Shown in pieces: positions 14,117 to 22,617 of a stretch of 64,000 bases of DNA (the first letter of the stretch is position 1; every line of letters begins with the position of its first letter). Under the pieces are notes generated by a model. It was not told where the DNA came from. It did no database searches and worked only from the letters and a program-made list of their open reading frames with translations. Origin of the DNA: a virus. The position numbers were made by a program, and so were the translations under genes. The DNA lies in the IMG/VR virus record IMGVR_UViG_3300033996_001430, positions 1 to 64,000 of that record; one strand, given 5' to 3'.

Positions 14117-14482
14117 TTACAATGTTTTATTCCAACTTATCAATTCCATTATCTGTCTTGTTAGATGTCCTGCCGTTTTTGTTCCGTCAATACTCCATCC
14201 GATAATTAAATGTTCAATCTCAGAATATAAAATATTTTCTCTTACCAATGTGGGTAAACTATCTTTAGTTTTTTCTAATACTTCATTAGCCTTTTTTAGT
14301 GATTCAGGGAATAAAACGTCCTGACGGTACTTTGGTATTGACACCACCTCATCGTACCACTGAAACCCATCTAAATCAGTTTCTTTCATTGAAAATAGAA
14401 GACTTTGGTACTCCATACCTGTTTCATAATAATTACTTATAAACCATTGGATCCTTTCATCATATGTTAATTCTTTTTCCAT
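14117..14482 (-). CDS. Hypothetical protein
   Basis: Encodes 121 residues from MEKELTYDERIQWF; the in-frame upstream codons lie in the intergenic promoter area. It looks soluble and helical. A terminator sits upstream at 14501-14525, so it starts its own unit. Confidence 0.6.
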   Translation of the reverse strand: MEKELTYDERIQWFISNYYETGMEYQSLLFSMKETDLDGFQWYDEVVSIPKYRQDVLFPESLKKANEVLEKTKDSLPTLVRENILYSEIEHLIIGWSIDGTKTAGHLTRQIMELISWNKTL

Positions 14483-14500
14483 AACAAAAATATACAAAAA

Positions 14501-14525
14501 ATCCCCCATATAATCAATGGGGGAT
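14501..14525 (-). terminator. Rho-independent terminator
   Basis: Perfect 9-bp stem ATCCCCCAT/ATGGGGGAT followed by TTTTTT on the minus strand, after the gene at 14540. Confidence 0.9.
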
Positions 14526-14539
14526 GAACCTACTTTACC

Positions 14540-15322
14540 TTATGAATTTTTTTCACATTCCTCTTTCACCTGAATAAAGATATCAGTTAATTCACGTTTC
14601 TTATAGTCAAGAATATAATCAGGAACATTCTTTTTTACCATCATATAAACATCATCATCAAACTTCGTTCTTGCCACCCATATAACATCATCTATTATAG
14701 CTTCAATAAACTCACCTGACGTTCTATAATCACATGGGTACACCTCCTCCAATACCGCTCTAATTAAAAGATCCAATTCATTTATTCTTCTCTTAAACTC
14801 ATTTGAAAACTTTCTTTCTTCTGTGACATTTTCTGTGACATTATCTATGACATCTTCTGTGTCATCTTCCATATCTTCATTCTCAATAACATGACAATCT
14901 AAAGATATTTTTGGTTTTGTACTAAAAAATACTGGGTGACCCACATCCCTAACATCAAAGGGAAAAAGCCTTTTAAACTTATCTAACATAATTTGTTTAT
15001 ACCAACTATCTATATGTGAAACATTATCATCAAAATAATGTTTTAAATGCACATCAATAATTTTACCACCTGATCTTCCAGTTCTTTCTTCTATAAACAA
15101 CACTTCTACACCTTCCACATTTTCAGAATAAATAAAATCCTTAACTAACTTAGCCTGATCGTTAATGTCATCAATATCAATTTCCAATATTTTCGCTAAC
15201 CTTTTAAATCCACCAACAGTTTTTGACGCTCGTTGAATACCGTCAGTCTTAATTAGATCAGTTAAACTATCTTTTAATGTTTCTTCATTTAATATTTTTC
15301 TTATACGTTCTTTTAGTTTCAT
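14540..15322 (-). CDS. Two-domain leader-peptide protein with C-terminal RR-domain
   Basis: Encodes 260 residues. Class A leader MKLKERIRKILNEE (L-N-E at 11-13). The N-terminal domain (SLTDLIKTDGIQRASKTVGG and on) is shared with 15920-16405. The C-terminal part (FKRRINELDLLIRAVLEEVYPCDY) is an RR-domain related to 22618-23262. Between them is a Thr-Glu-Asp linker with repeated VTENV/DVIDNV. It shows how bodies are recombined behind one leader. Confidence 0.75.
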   Translation of the reverse strand: MKLKERIRKILNEETLKDSLTDLIKTDGIQRASKTVGGFKRLAKILEIDIDDINDQAKLVKDFIYSENVEGVEVLFIEERTGRSGGKIIDVHLKHYFDDNVSHIDSWYKQIMLDKFKRLFPFDVRDVGHPVFFSTKPKISLDCHVIENEDMEDDTEDVIDNVTENVTEERKFSNEFKRRINELDLLIRAVLEEVYPCDYRTSGEFIEAIIDDVIWVARTKFDDDVYMMVKKNVPDYILDYKKRELTDIFIQVKEECEKNS

Positions 15323-15930
15323 ATCGTATTAACCTTAATCATATTATAAAATATATCAGCAATTTCATCAAAACTACTAACATTTTTTGATCTAATTGTG
15401 TCCTTTGTTTGTGAGATTAATCTTTCAAAATGGTTCAATGGAATATCTTTATACATTGATAAAGTTTTTCTATTTGGAACATTTATAAAACCTAACTTAA
15501 CAAATTCTCTTACTTTTCTATTGGCGAATTCATCCGCAATAATTTCAATTTTTTTCATTGCAATTGCAGCTTCTTTAACATCTGTTTCATCCAAATAAAA
15601 TTCATACATCTTTTCATCACCATATTTTTTATATTGGTACTGATGAGCAATCTCATGGAATATTATAAATAAAAAATCAGGTAATTGTTGTTTAAAAATT
15701 ACCTCATTAAATAAAACACCATTATGTACGGCTAACCCTAAAGCCGGATATTTAAACGTCGCAACTTCAATTTTTTTACAGTTTGAATTCTTTATAAATG
15801 ATTCAATATTATCAATAAAACCTTCAGTTTCAGGATATGTTTCCATTACTTGTATTAAGAATTGTTCAATACCTTGAGTTTCTTCCTTTAATATTTTTTT
15901 TATGGTTTCTTGCAGTATATTAGTTACCAT
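15319..15930 (-). CDS. Leader-peptide zinc metallopeptidase
   Basis: Encodes 203 residues. Leader MVTNILQETIKKILKEE (L-K-E at 14-16). A zincin active site HEIAHQYQ lies at 92-99, and EIIADEFANR about 40 residues later supplies the third zinc ligand. The size fits a minimal gluzincin-like domain. It may be delivered with the virion to cut a host or capsid protein; that is inference from the leader. Overlaps both neighbours. Confidence 0.75.
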   Translation of the reverse strand: MVTNILQETIKKILKEETQGIEQFLIQVMETYPETEGFIDNIESFIKNSNCKKIEVATFKYPALGLAVHNGVLFNEVIFKQQLPDFLFIIFHEIAHQYQYKKYGDEKMYEFYLDETDVKEAAIAMKKIEIIADEFANRKVREFVKLGFINVPNRKTLSMYKDIPLNHFERLISQTKDTIRSKNVSSFDEIADIFYNMIKVNTI

Positions 15931-16405
15931 TATAATACCTCCCTTCTAAATCTATTTCCCTCACCTCAAGACCTGAGTTATCCTCAAACCATCTTTTAAA
16001 TATAGGAACCCATTTATCATTAAATAAATTATTTAAGTCATTTATAACCCAATTACATATAAATAATACATATAAATTATCATAACCATCCCATTCACCA
16101 AGATAAGCATATCCTTCTAAATCATCTATTTCAAAGTGATATGATCCATATACTCTAACCTCCTCATCATAAAAATCAAATAACTCAGGACCCCAATTAT
16201 AATCAGGGTAATAGTTTTCAGTAAGGTATTGATATATAAATCCATTAAGATCTTCTTCATTAAGATTTAGTATCTTTATTAACCTATTCATTCCACCAAC
16301 GGCCTTTGACGTTTTTTTAATACCATCAGTATTGATCATATCAAACAAACTATCTTGTATTGATTCTTCGTTTAATACTTTTCTTATAGATTCTTTTAAA
16401 TTCAT
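15920..16405 (-). CDS. Leader-peptide protein, paralogue of 14540 N-domain
   Basis: Encodes 161 residues. Class A leader MNLKESIRKVLNEE. The following SLFDMINTDGIKKTSKAVGG matches the first domain of 14540-15322. The rest is Tyr- and acid-rich. Function unknown. Confidence 0.72.
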   Translation of the reverse strand: MNLKESIRKVLNEESIQDSLFDMINTDGIKKTSKAVGGMNRLIKILNLNEEDLNGFIYQYLTENYYPDYNWGPELFDFYDEEVRVYGSYHFEIDDLEGYAYLGEWDGYDNLYVLFICNWVINDLNNLFNDKWVPIFKRWFEDNSGLEVREIDLEGRYYNGN

Positions 16406-16407
16406 AT

Positions 16408-16899
16408 TTAGTATTTAAAAATATTCACAATTTTAACTTTTTTATCATCAATTATAGTGATTTCATCTTCGTTTGGGTGTAGGGAAAATGTTAATATGGT
16501 TTCATGGTAATCAATATTATTAGTTGGGGTTTTTATTTCTATAACCCATAAATCATCTTTTTGTAATTTTTTGTTTTCTTTTTTTGCATTGTAATATAAA
16601 TAATCTATCATTTGTTCGTGAAAATAATCCAACTCCCCAACAAAATGATGACCAATTTTTTTAGTATTTATATCTGTTTTTGATTTACTATAAACAAGTC
16701 TATATAATTTGATTTCAGATTTTTTACTTATCCTTTTTAATGTTTTTATTTTATCATTTAATAAATCTTCTGGTTCCACCCACGATATCCCTGTGTCTTT
16801 TGAAGAAATATTATCTAATAAATCTTCATAATTATGATCAAAAACCTTTTTGTTGGTTTCTTCCCTTAATATTCTTTTTATGGATTCTTGTAAGTTCAT
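16408..16899 (-). CDS. Leader-peptide protein, ADP-ribosyltransferase-like
   Basis: Encodes 163 residues. Class A leader MNLQESIKRILREE (L-R-E at 11-13). LYRLVYS (65-71, candidate Arg67), HHF (84-86), HETILTFSLH (132-141) and NEDEITI (143-149) follow the R / S or H / E-x-E order of ADP-ribosyltransferase exoenzymes. By analogy with T4 Alt it would modify a host protein on infection. The assignment rests on motifs only. Confidence 0.5.
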   Translation of the reverse strand: MNLQESIKRILREETNKKVFDHNYEDLLDNISSKDTGISWVEPEDLLNDKIKTLKRISKKSEIKLYRLVYSKSKTDINTKKIGHHFVGELDYFHEQMIDYLYYNAKKENKKLQKDDLWVIEIKTPTNNIDYHETILTFSLHPNEDEITIIDDKKVKIVNIFKY

Positions 16900-16902
16900 A
16901 TA

Positions 16903-17241
16903 TTAATCTTCCAAATCTTTCATTTCAGGATTATTTATATTAACTAACGCATCTTTATGTTGTAAAATATCTTTTTTGGTTAATTTCCTTCCCATTCTTT
17001 TTTCAAAACAACTTTTACATAAAGTTAATTTATCATTACCATGTTTATCCCATATATCATCATTAACCATATACATAGTGTAATCTTTTTCACCACAATC
17101 GGCACAAGTAAATCTTTCTTCTTCAGATTTTAAAAAATCTTCATCATCATCATTATTTTTAGGTGATTTAAACCAATCTAAAAAAGATTCGTCAACCCCC
17201 ATCATTTCTCTAATTCTTTGTATGTTTTCTTGTAAGTTCAT
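16903..17241 (-). CDS. Leader-peptide zinc-finger protein
   Basis: Encodes 112 residues. Class B leader MNLQENIQRIREMMGVDES; here the usual I-x-E is replaced by V-D-E. CADC (about 46-49) and CKSC (about 74-77) form a zinc ribbon (TCADCGEKDY ... LCKSCFEKR) typical of phage nucleic-acid-associated proteins. The tail is acidic. Confidence 0.65.
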   Translation of the reverse strand: MNLQENIQRIREMMGVDESFLDWFKSPKNNDDDEDFLKSEEERFTCADCGEKDYTMYMVNDDIWDKHGNDKLTLCKSCFEKRMGRKLTKKDILQHKDALVNINNPEMKDLED

Positions 17242-17266
17242 TTTGATTTAATTACTTTTGTATCTT

Positions 17267-18124
17267 TTATTTAACCCATTTTGAATTTTTTAATTCTGAG
17301 ATAGGGTAAAATCCGTCGGCATATTTGTCGTAACCACTTCCAAAAAATTTACCTCTATCAATTTTGTCTTGCCAATTATTAAATTGTGTGGTATACTTCC
17401 ATAATTCATCTTTATCTGTCATATAACCATTATTTTTAAGATAAGCACCAACCATTCCTCCAGTTCTATCCGCACCGTGAGCACAGTGAATTAATGTATC
17501 ACCTTGGTTTAAAATGTCACTAGTTTGTTGTATTGATGAAGTATAACCTTTACCTAATTTAAATCCACTATGAGCATTAATAAAATGGTAAGTACAATCA
17601 TTTTCCTCACATATTTTTTTTTCAGTTTCTCCAAGTGTTTTAGAATGGGAACTTATATGTCTAGAATCAGAATCTGTATCTCCGTTCATTCTCACTATAT
17701 TTTTTATACCATATTTTTTAATTACTGAAGGTAATACATCTGCAGTTATTTGAGCTGATCTCCAATTATTTGTCCCTCCAGGTATTTTATGAAATTTAAA
17801 TTCTTTTAAATCACTAACATCCACATCATCCACATACTCTTGTGCCATTTCAGTTTTTTTTGATTCAAACTCTTCTGGTGGTATTTCTTCTTTGTAAGAT
17901 TCATGTGCTGCCTTTGTAATTGGACCATATATTCCGTCAATACCATCTTTACTGTCACCAAATTTCCCAATATAATATCCTTTATTGATTAATTCTTTTT
18001 GGATTTCAATTACTTTTGGATCATATTTGTAAGAAATATCCATATCAATATCTTTTATCTCAGTTTCTTCTGTGATAAGTCCCATCATTTCTCTAATTCT
18101 TTGTATGTTCTCTTGTAAGTTCAT
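17267..18124 (-). CDS. Leader-peptide peptidoglycan-binding / dual-specificity phosphatase protein
   Basis: Encodes 285 residues. Class B leader MNLQENIQRIREMMGLITEE (I-T-E at 17-19). A peptidoglycan-binding-type helical domain (about 33-75, IDGIYGPITKAAHESY) precedes a protein-phosphatase domain with the P-loop HCAHGADR (213-220; Cys215, Arg220). Candidate substrate: host phosphoproteins or a phosphorylated sugar. This domain pairing is unusual. The first of its cluster, with a box at 18129-18137. Confidence 0.78.
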   Translation of the reverse strand: MNLQENIQRIREMMGLITEETEIKDIDMDISYKYDPKVIEIQKELINKGYYIGKFGDSKDGIDGIYGPITKAAHESYKEEIPPEEFESKKTEMAQEYVDDVDVSDLKEFKFHKIPGGTNNWRSAQITADVLPSVIKKYGIKNIVRMNGDTDSDSRHISSHSKTLGETEKKICEENDCTYHFINAHSGFKLGKGYTSSIQQTSDILNQGDTLIHCAHGADRTGGMVGAYLKNNGYMTDKDELWKYTTQFNNWQDKIDRGKFFGSGYDKYADGFYPISELKNSKWVK

Positions 18125-18128
18125 AGTA

Positions 18129-18137
18129 ATAAATATA
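18129..18137 (-). promoter_or_regulatory. TATATTTAT box
   Basis: Exact 9-mer 4 nt upstream of the ATG at 18124. Confidence 0.5.
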
Positions 18138-18156
18138 TCACTAATTGAAAATCAAC

Positions 18157-18639
18157 CTATACTAATTCCATTTTAAACCATTCAGGGATCTCTCTATTTT
18201 TCCACACGGCAATCTTTGATTTTTCCCCTATGTAATAATTTCTATATGATTCTACCACACTTGGAACTTTGTATTCATCTGGCATTGCTCTTGCAGGTTC
18301 GGTGAACCCTTTATCCACAATGTTTGGTTTGTTTACAATACACCACTCTATTACATCCTGAGACTTATGTCTCTTACCGTAACGATATGTATATTCTTTA
18401 CATAACTCTAATCCCAAGTCACATAGGTATAAATAATTGGATAGAGATTCTCTTGACCATATTGCACATGGATGATTTTTGTGGGATAACTTGTACGGTA
18501 CTTGGTCGGTTACTTGGTCGGTCATATGATGAACACCACACAATAGTTGTGCAGTCTCAAGGATCATCTTAACTACGTGCTTATCACAATGATATTGAGC
18601 ACACTTTCTTGTGTCTGTATCTAATAGAAAAATATTCAT
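18157..18639 (-). CDS. Conserved phage protein (CDKHVVKM family)
   Basis: Encodes 160 residues. The pattern MNIFLLDTD ... CAQYHCDKHVVKMILETAQLL ... HKNHPCAIW ... YRNYY is a widespread phage family, sometimes labelled a pyrimidine-dimer glycosylase without direct evidence. His and Cys residues are well conserved. No leader is present. Confidence 0.75.
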   Translation of the reverse strand: MNIFLLDTDTRKCAQYHCDKHVVKMILETAQLLCGVHHMTDQVTDQVPYKLSHKNHPCAIWSRESLSNYLYLCDLGLELCKEYTYRYGKRHKSQDVIEWCIVNKPNIVDKGFTEPARAMPDEYKVPSVVESYRNYYIGEKSKIAVWKNREIPEWFKMELV

Positions 18640-18702
18640 ATAACAAATATACGAATTTAATTTTTACTCACAAAAGTTTTTTAAACTATAATAAGATTAC
18701 AT

Positions 18703-19404
18703 TCAATTACTTGAAGAATGGTCCCAATGCCATGGTTCACTTGATAAGGGTTTGAAGTTGAATCTTGACGCATTATCAACTAACCATGTATGAACTTTAC
18801 TACCTCTCCTACAATGTTTAACGTCTATTGCACTACCTTTACCATGATTTGATGTGCCAGGTTTTGCGGCTCTATTACCTTTCCCTGATTTATATTTTAT
18901 CCATGCACACCACTGAGTAAAACCTTTACCACAACCTTCTTCTCTACTACCTAAAGGTCTATAACCTTGAGAAACTTTAATTTCAATCTTACCATCAGTT
19001 TCATCGTATGCCGTTTTAACCATATCATTATAGTCTTTAGCAGCTAAAGGATTTAATTTGTTTTTTGTTTGATTACCATCAGGATCCAACAAATTAACTA
19101 ATTGTCCATCAGGTATATTACCGTTACTACTTTTTTCACTATCTAATTCAATATCATAATATTCATCATCAACACTATCAATACCATTTTCTTTCTCCAA
19201 TTTATCTTTTTCCTCATCACTCAAATTCTTAATTTCATCAACATCAGTGGTTCCAAATTTATCCTGAATGAATGATTTAATATCTTGACTAACATTTGAA
19301 CTTTGTAACATATCAATAGTATCATCAATAAAACCTTCATTTAAATTATATAATCCCCTAATTTGTTTTCTTTCGTTTTCAGAAATAAGAAATCTTTTTG
19401 ACAT
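18703..19404 (-). CDS. Leader-peptide VanY-type D-Ala-D-Ala carboxypeptidase (M15)
   Basis: Encodes 233 residues. The N-terminus MSKRFLISENERKQIRGLYNLNE carries I-S-E and L-N-E. After an acidic linker (about 30-95) comes an M15 peptidase domain: SQGYRPL (about 144-150), GTSNHGKGSAIDV (His and Asp zinc ligands) and EPWHWDH near the end. By family it cleaves peptide cross-links of the bacterial wall. With the leader it is a good candidate for a virion entry enzyme. Confidence 0.85.
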   Translation of the reverse strand: MSKRFLISENERKQIRGLYNLNEGFIDDTIDMLQSSNVSQDIKSFIQDKFGTTDVDEIKNLSDEEKDKLEKENGIDSVDDEYYDIELDSEKSSNGNIPDGQLVNLLDPDGNQTKNKLNPLAAKDYNDMVKTAYDETDGKIEIKVSQGYRPLGSREEGCGKGFTQWCAWIKYKSGKGNRAAKPGTSNHGKGSAIDVKHCRRGSKVHTWLVDNASRFNFKPLSSEPWHWDHSSSN

Positions 19405-19418
19405 AATAGTGTTTTATT

Positions 19419-19427
19419 ATAAATATA
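19419..19427 (-). promoter_or_regulatory. TATATTTAT box
   Basis: Exact 9-mer 14 nt upstream of the ATG at 19404. Confidence 0.5.
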
Positions 19428-19443
19428 TCATTAATTTTAATTT

Positions 19444-19530
19444 ATGGAAACGTTTTTAATACTTAGTTGGACTGTTATTGTTGTTATGACAACATTTTAC
19501 CTAATCAAAAAAATTGATGGTAATAATTAA
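19444..19530 (+). CDS. Possible tiny membrane peptide
   Basis: A 28-codon plus-strand ORF, METFLILSWTVIVVMTTFYL and a basic tail, with a convincing single membrane helix. It fills the gap between two minus-strand genes and ends on the stop of 19527-20249. No clear start signal, hence low confidence. Confidence 0.35.
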   Translation: METFLILSWTVIVVMTTFYLIKKIDGNN

Positions 19531-20249
19531 AGGACGTTTATTATTTTCCAATTACCATCAAAATCTTCCACAAGACAGGTTGAGTTTTCACAGAAATCAC
19601 CTGAATTCATATAGTCATTCTCTATCTTAGGTTGGTGAATATGCCCACACACCGCAACATCATATCCCTTCTGTTTTGTTAGACCTTTTGCGTTTTCCTC
19701 AAAATCAGATACAAAGTTAATTGCACCTTTTACTGATTGTTTTATTGTATTTGCTAATGAATGATATGGTAATTTAAACCACTTTCTTATTTTGTTGTAT
19801 ATTGTATTAAACTTAATCACAATATCATATGACCATCCACCAATTACCGCCAACCATCTTGCCTCCATTATAACGAAATCTAATACATCCCCGTGAAAAC
19901 AAAAATACTTTCTATCATCTATCCCTGTATGTATATACTTCCTTACAATCCTAATGTTGTTTAATTTAAATGGAATGAAATCTTTTAAAAAGTCATCATG
20001 GTTTCCCCTTATATAAATTACCTTTGTATTCTTCTCAGACATCTTCATGAACTTTCTGAATATCTTGGTACAATCCTTTGTCCATTTACCATTACCTTTG
20101 AGAGCCCAACCATCTATTATATCACCGTTCAATATTAGTTTTTCGGTTGTGTTATTATCCAAGAAACTTATTATCTTATCTGTCTGTGATTGTCTTGATC
20201 CTAAGTGTAAATCACTCATGATTATCGTTTTCCAATTATTCATTCCCAA
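19527..20249 (-). CDS. Metallophosphoesterase, LpxH-like
   Basis: Encodes 240 residues. The calcineurin-type motifs DLHLG (about 13-17), GDIID, GNHDD and GHIHQP occur in the usual order, coordinating two metals. The arrangement resembles UDP-2,3-diacylglucosamine diphosphatase-like proteins. It overlaps the glycosyltransferase at 20240 by 10 nt, suggesting a joint role in surface sugar or lipid chemistry. Confidence 0.8.
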   Translation of the reverse strand: MGMNNWKTIIMSDLHLGSRQSQTDKIISFLDNNTTEKLILNGDIIDGWALKGNGKWTKDCTKIFRKFMKMSEKNTKVIYIRGNHDDFLKDFIPFKLNNIRIVRKYIHTGIDDRKYFCFHGDVLDFVIMEARWLAVIGGWSYDIVIKFNTIYNKIRKWFKLPYHSLANTIKQSVKGAINFVSDFEENAKGLTKQKGYDVAVCGHIHQPKIENDYMNSGDFCENSTCLVEDFDGNWKIINVL

Positions 20250-20947
20250 TATCCTTTATCATCCTCAAAATGATTTTTATTATTCCTGTTGAAGAATGAA
20301 CTAACCATAAGTTTTAACATATACCACACACCTTTCTGTTTGAACCTTCTTGGACTTGTGAATACCGTTGTATTCATGATATAAAACTTGCTTGGTTTAA
20401 CTTGTTTGGAGAATAGATAATCCTCAGCAACTCTTGCGTTTTCATCAAACCCACCGATTGTATTATATACTTCTTTCTTAACCATCATAAACCCACCAAG
20501 ACAAAATGGTGTTATTGGTTTGAATACCTTTTGTATGGTATCAAACAATCTGAATATACTATTATACTCACCCGTTGTTGATCTTACTTTACACGTAATC
20601 AAATCTGTGTTATGTAATAAGAACTCTAACATACAATTGTTTAATATGTCAAAATCCAATAAGAATATGTCGGCATCCAAAAATAGGACATAAGGTGTTT
20701 CCACATTCTTTGCTCCCTTATTTCTTGCAACAGACGGAAGTCCTCCTGAAATAATCTGTAGATTAAAATAATCTGATCTTCTATTTTCCAAAGAATAGGA
20801 TGTATAATCATCATCCGATGAATCACAAACAATAACTCTAACATCTTGTATTCCCTTTTGAAAGTTTAATAAGGACAACGTTTGTTCTATTATCTTACCC
20901 TCGTTCTTACAAGGGATTACAATGGTCAATAAATTTGATAAATCCAT
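20240..20947 (-). CDS. Family 2 glycosyltransferase
   Basis: Encodes 235 residues. GT-A fold motifs: LTIVIPCKNEGKIIEQTL (about 7-24), SVARNKGAKN and the metal-binding DAD in LFLDADIFLLD (about 89-99). It should transfer a sugar from a nucleotide donor. It heads a two-gene unit with the phosphoesterase. A possible membrane-near C-terminus (YMLKLMVSSFF) is seen. Confidence 0.82.
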   Translation of the reverse strand: MDLSNLLTIVIPCKNEGKIIEQTLSLLNFQKGIQDVRVIVCDSSDDDYTSYSLENRRSDYFNLQIISGGLPSVARNKGAKNVETPYVLFLDADIFLLDFDILNNCMLEFLLHNTDLITCKVRSTTGEYNSIFRLFDTIQKVFKPITPFCLGGFMMVKKEVYNTIGGFDENARVAEDYLFSKQVKPSKFYIMNTTVFTSPRRFKQKGVWYMLKLMVSSFFNRNNKNHFEDDKGYWE

Positions 20948-21009
20948 AATAATAAGTATAATTCATATTACACTTATTATATAACTTAACAATTTAATAA
21001 TAAATATTT

Positions 21010-21831
21010 TTATGTAATAAAATTGGTTACGTAACCTAACGCACCCCAGTGATTAACACCATCTGGAGTATCTGTTGATCCTGGAACAACACCTTTACCT
21101 CTAAAGTCTGTTGATCCTGTAATAACATTTTCATTTGGGACTCCCATAGAAACCGCATCATTTACTGAATCAAATACACTTGATGCCTTAGCGTAAGATT
21201 CTACAATAAATAACCTATCTTTGTATTTGATCTCTTCTGCAATCTGTGAAGAGTATTTACACGCAGCACTAAATAAAACAACATAAGACTCAGGGTTTTT
21301 TCTAATAGCATCTAATACTCCCTGTAAATTGTTATACCTAAAACCTATAATATTTTTATTTGGTAATTTATTTTTTAATACTTCAACTTGTTGGTCTATA
21401 TTAAGATCACCAGGTCTTGTATCTAAACCACCCATTAATATAACATCACCACTTGAGACATTGGTTTGTGAATCATCTTCTTTCTCAGGTTCGTCAACTT
21501 TTTTAATTATATCAATTGATTTAGAGTCAGTTTTACAAAAATCAGGTGTAACCCACTCAACTTTTCTATCCTCCAAATCTTTTAATTTACCTTTTGTTAT
21601 ATCCCCAACAATCCCGTCACTATCAATTTCCATTGCTTTTTGGAACTCTTGGACACAGGATTTTGTTTGTCTACCAAATTCACCATCTTTATGAATACCT
21701 AATAATTCTTGTAGTAATTCAACCTCATCACCGCTTGACCCTATTTTTAAGATAGATGTTATATCTGATACGGATTCAGTTATGATCCCCATCATTTCTT
21801 TAATTCTTTGTATGTTTTCTTTTAGGTTCAT
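21010..21831 (-). CDS. Leader-peptide peptidoglycan-binding protein, novel C-domain
   Basis: Encodes 273 residues. Class B leader MNLKENIQRIKEMMGIITES (I-T-E at 17-19). A peptidoglycan-binding domain (about 28-80: LKIGSSGDEVELLQELLG ... GIVGDITKGKL) is followed after a charged linker by an alpha/beta domain with SGDVILMGGLDTRPGD, VVLFSAACKYS and a final NHWGALGY. I do not recognise that domain; it may be a hydrolase. Confidence 0.72.
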   Translation of the reverse strand: MNLKENIQRIKEMMGIITESVSDITSILKIGSSGDEVELLQELLGIHKDGEFGRQTKSCVQEFQKAMEIDSDGIVGDITKGKLKDLEDRKVEWVTPDFCKTDSKSIDIIKKVDEPEKEDDSQTNVSSGDVILMGGLDTRPGDLNIDQQVEVLKNKLPNKNIIGFRYNNLQGVLDAIRKNPESYVVLFSAACKYSSQIAEEIKYKDRLFIVESYAKASSVFDSVNDAVSMGVPNENVITGSTDFRGKGVVPGSTDTPDGVNHWGALGYVTNFIT

Positions 21832-21836
21832 ATATT

Positions 21837-21845
21837 ATAAATATA
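21837..21845 (-). promoter_or_regulatory. TATATTTAT box
   Basis: Exact 9-mer 5 nt upstream of the ATG at 21831. Confidence 0.5.
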
Positions 21846-21854
21846 TTAAAAACA

Positions 21855-21892
21855 AAAAAGGAAATCTAAAATAGACTTCCTTTTTTGTAATA
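21855..21892. terminator. Bidirectional terminator-like hairpin
   Basis: A long A/T-flanked stem (ACAAAAAAGGAA / TTCCTTTTTTGT, with an inner TCT/AGA) can end transcription on either strand. It separates 22023-22613 from 21010-21831. Confidence 0.7.
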
Positions 21893-21906
21893 AGTGTGTA
21901 TAACAA

Positions 21907-21939
21907 ATGATAAACAACATTAAAACGATTGTTTATCAT
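21907..21939. repeat. 11-bp inverted repeat
   Basis: ATGATAAACAA and TTGTTTATCAT are perfect complements separated by 11 nt, just downstream of the gene at 22023. It may be an operator or an extra RNA hairpin. Confidence 0.6.
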
Positions 21940-22022
21940 CGGACGTTATGTGTAAGTGTTCTGTTCATCGTTCTAATCAACATTTCAGTTGAAAATTTTA
22001 AAAGAAAAATCCCACCCACATT

Positions 22023-22613
22023 TTATAACAATCCGTCTTTTATTATGTTTTCTTTTGGTATGTGTGGTATTTTATTTGATAAAACTAAAACTTCTTCTTC
22101 ATCCCTAAATCTATTTTCGTCTAATCCAATATAATCTATGACATTATTTATATCAAATAAAACATCATCATTATTTACATTAAATTTAAACACAATATAA
22201 TATTTATATCTTCTTTTTGATGTTTTCAATAAAACTGATTTTATTCCCTTTAATGATTTTGAACAAGCATAATATTTTTGATTTTCCAAAACATCAAACC
22301 CATTTTTTAAAACCTTTTCATACAAAGTTTTGCTTTTAGTTTGAAATACTCTATATAAAACACCTTCATATTTTAATTCTTGTGGTATATTTCCTTTAAA
22401 ATAATTTATAAAAATATCAATGTTTTCAACACTGTCCAATATAGTTCCACCATCTAAATGATAAAGTAATTTATCCTTAAAAATATTTTTGTTTTCGTTT
22501 AAGAACTCCTTAAAATTCTTAACTTTATCAATCATTTGTCTTATTTCTTTGCTCATAATTTTATCTTTAGTTTCTTCCCTTAATATTCTTTGTATGTTTT
22601 CAAATAAATTCAT
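22023..22613 (-). CDS. Leader-peptide ADP-ribosyltransferase-like protein
   Basis: Encodes 196 residues from MNLFENIQRILREE; the upstream in-frame start would be TTG. L-R-E lies at 11-13. A helical segment precedes a toxin-type ART domain: GVLYRVF (catalytic-type Arg88), YYACSKSL (Ser-x-Ser near 117-120), KYYIVFKF and EEEVLVLS (E-x-E at 172-174). This is the clearest of the three ART-like proteins in the window. Target unknown. Confidence 0.65.
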   Translation of the reverse strand: MNLFENIQRILREETKDKIMSKEIRQMIDKVKNFKEFLNENKNIFKDKLLYHLDGGTILDSVENIDIFINYFKGNIPQELKYEGVLYRVFQTKSKTLYEKVLKNGFDVLENQKYYACSKSLKGIKSVLLKTSKRRYKYYIVFKFNVNNDDVLFDINNVIDYIGLDENRFRDEEEVLVLSNKIPHIPKENIIKDGLL

Positions 22614-22617
22614 ATTT

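Noticed and set aside
18157-18639. Functional call as a pyrimidine-dimer DNA glycosylase
   Set aside because: The name circulates for this family, but the sequence does not resemble T4 endonuclease V and no catalytic motif can be verified.
21907-22134. Plus-strand 75-codon ORF
   Set aside because: Its 3' half overlaps the ART-like gene and its 5' end is the 11-bp inverted repeat; no supporting signals.
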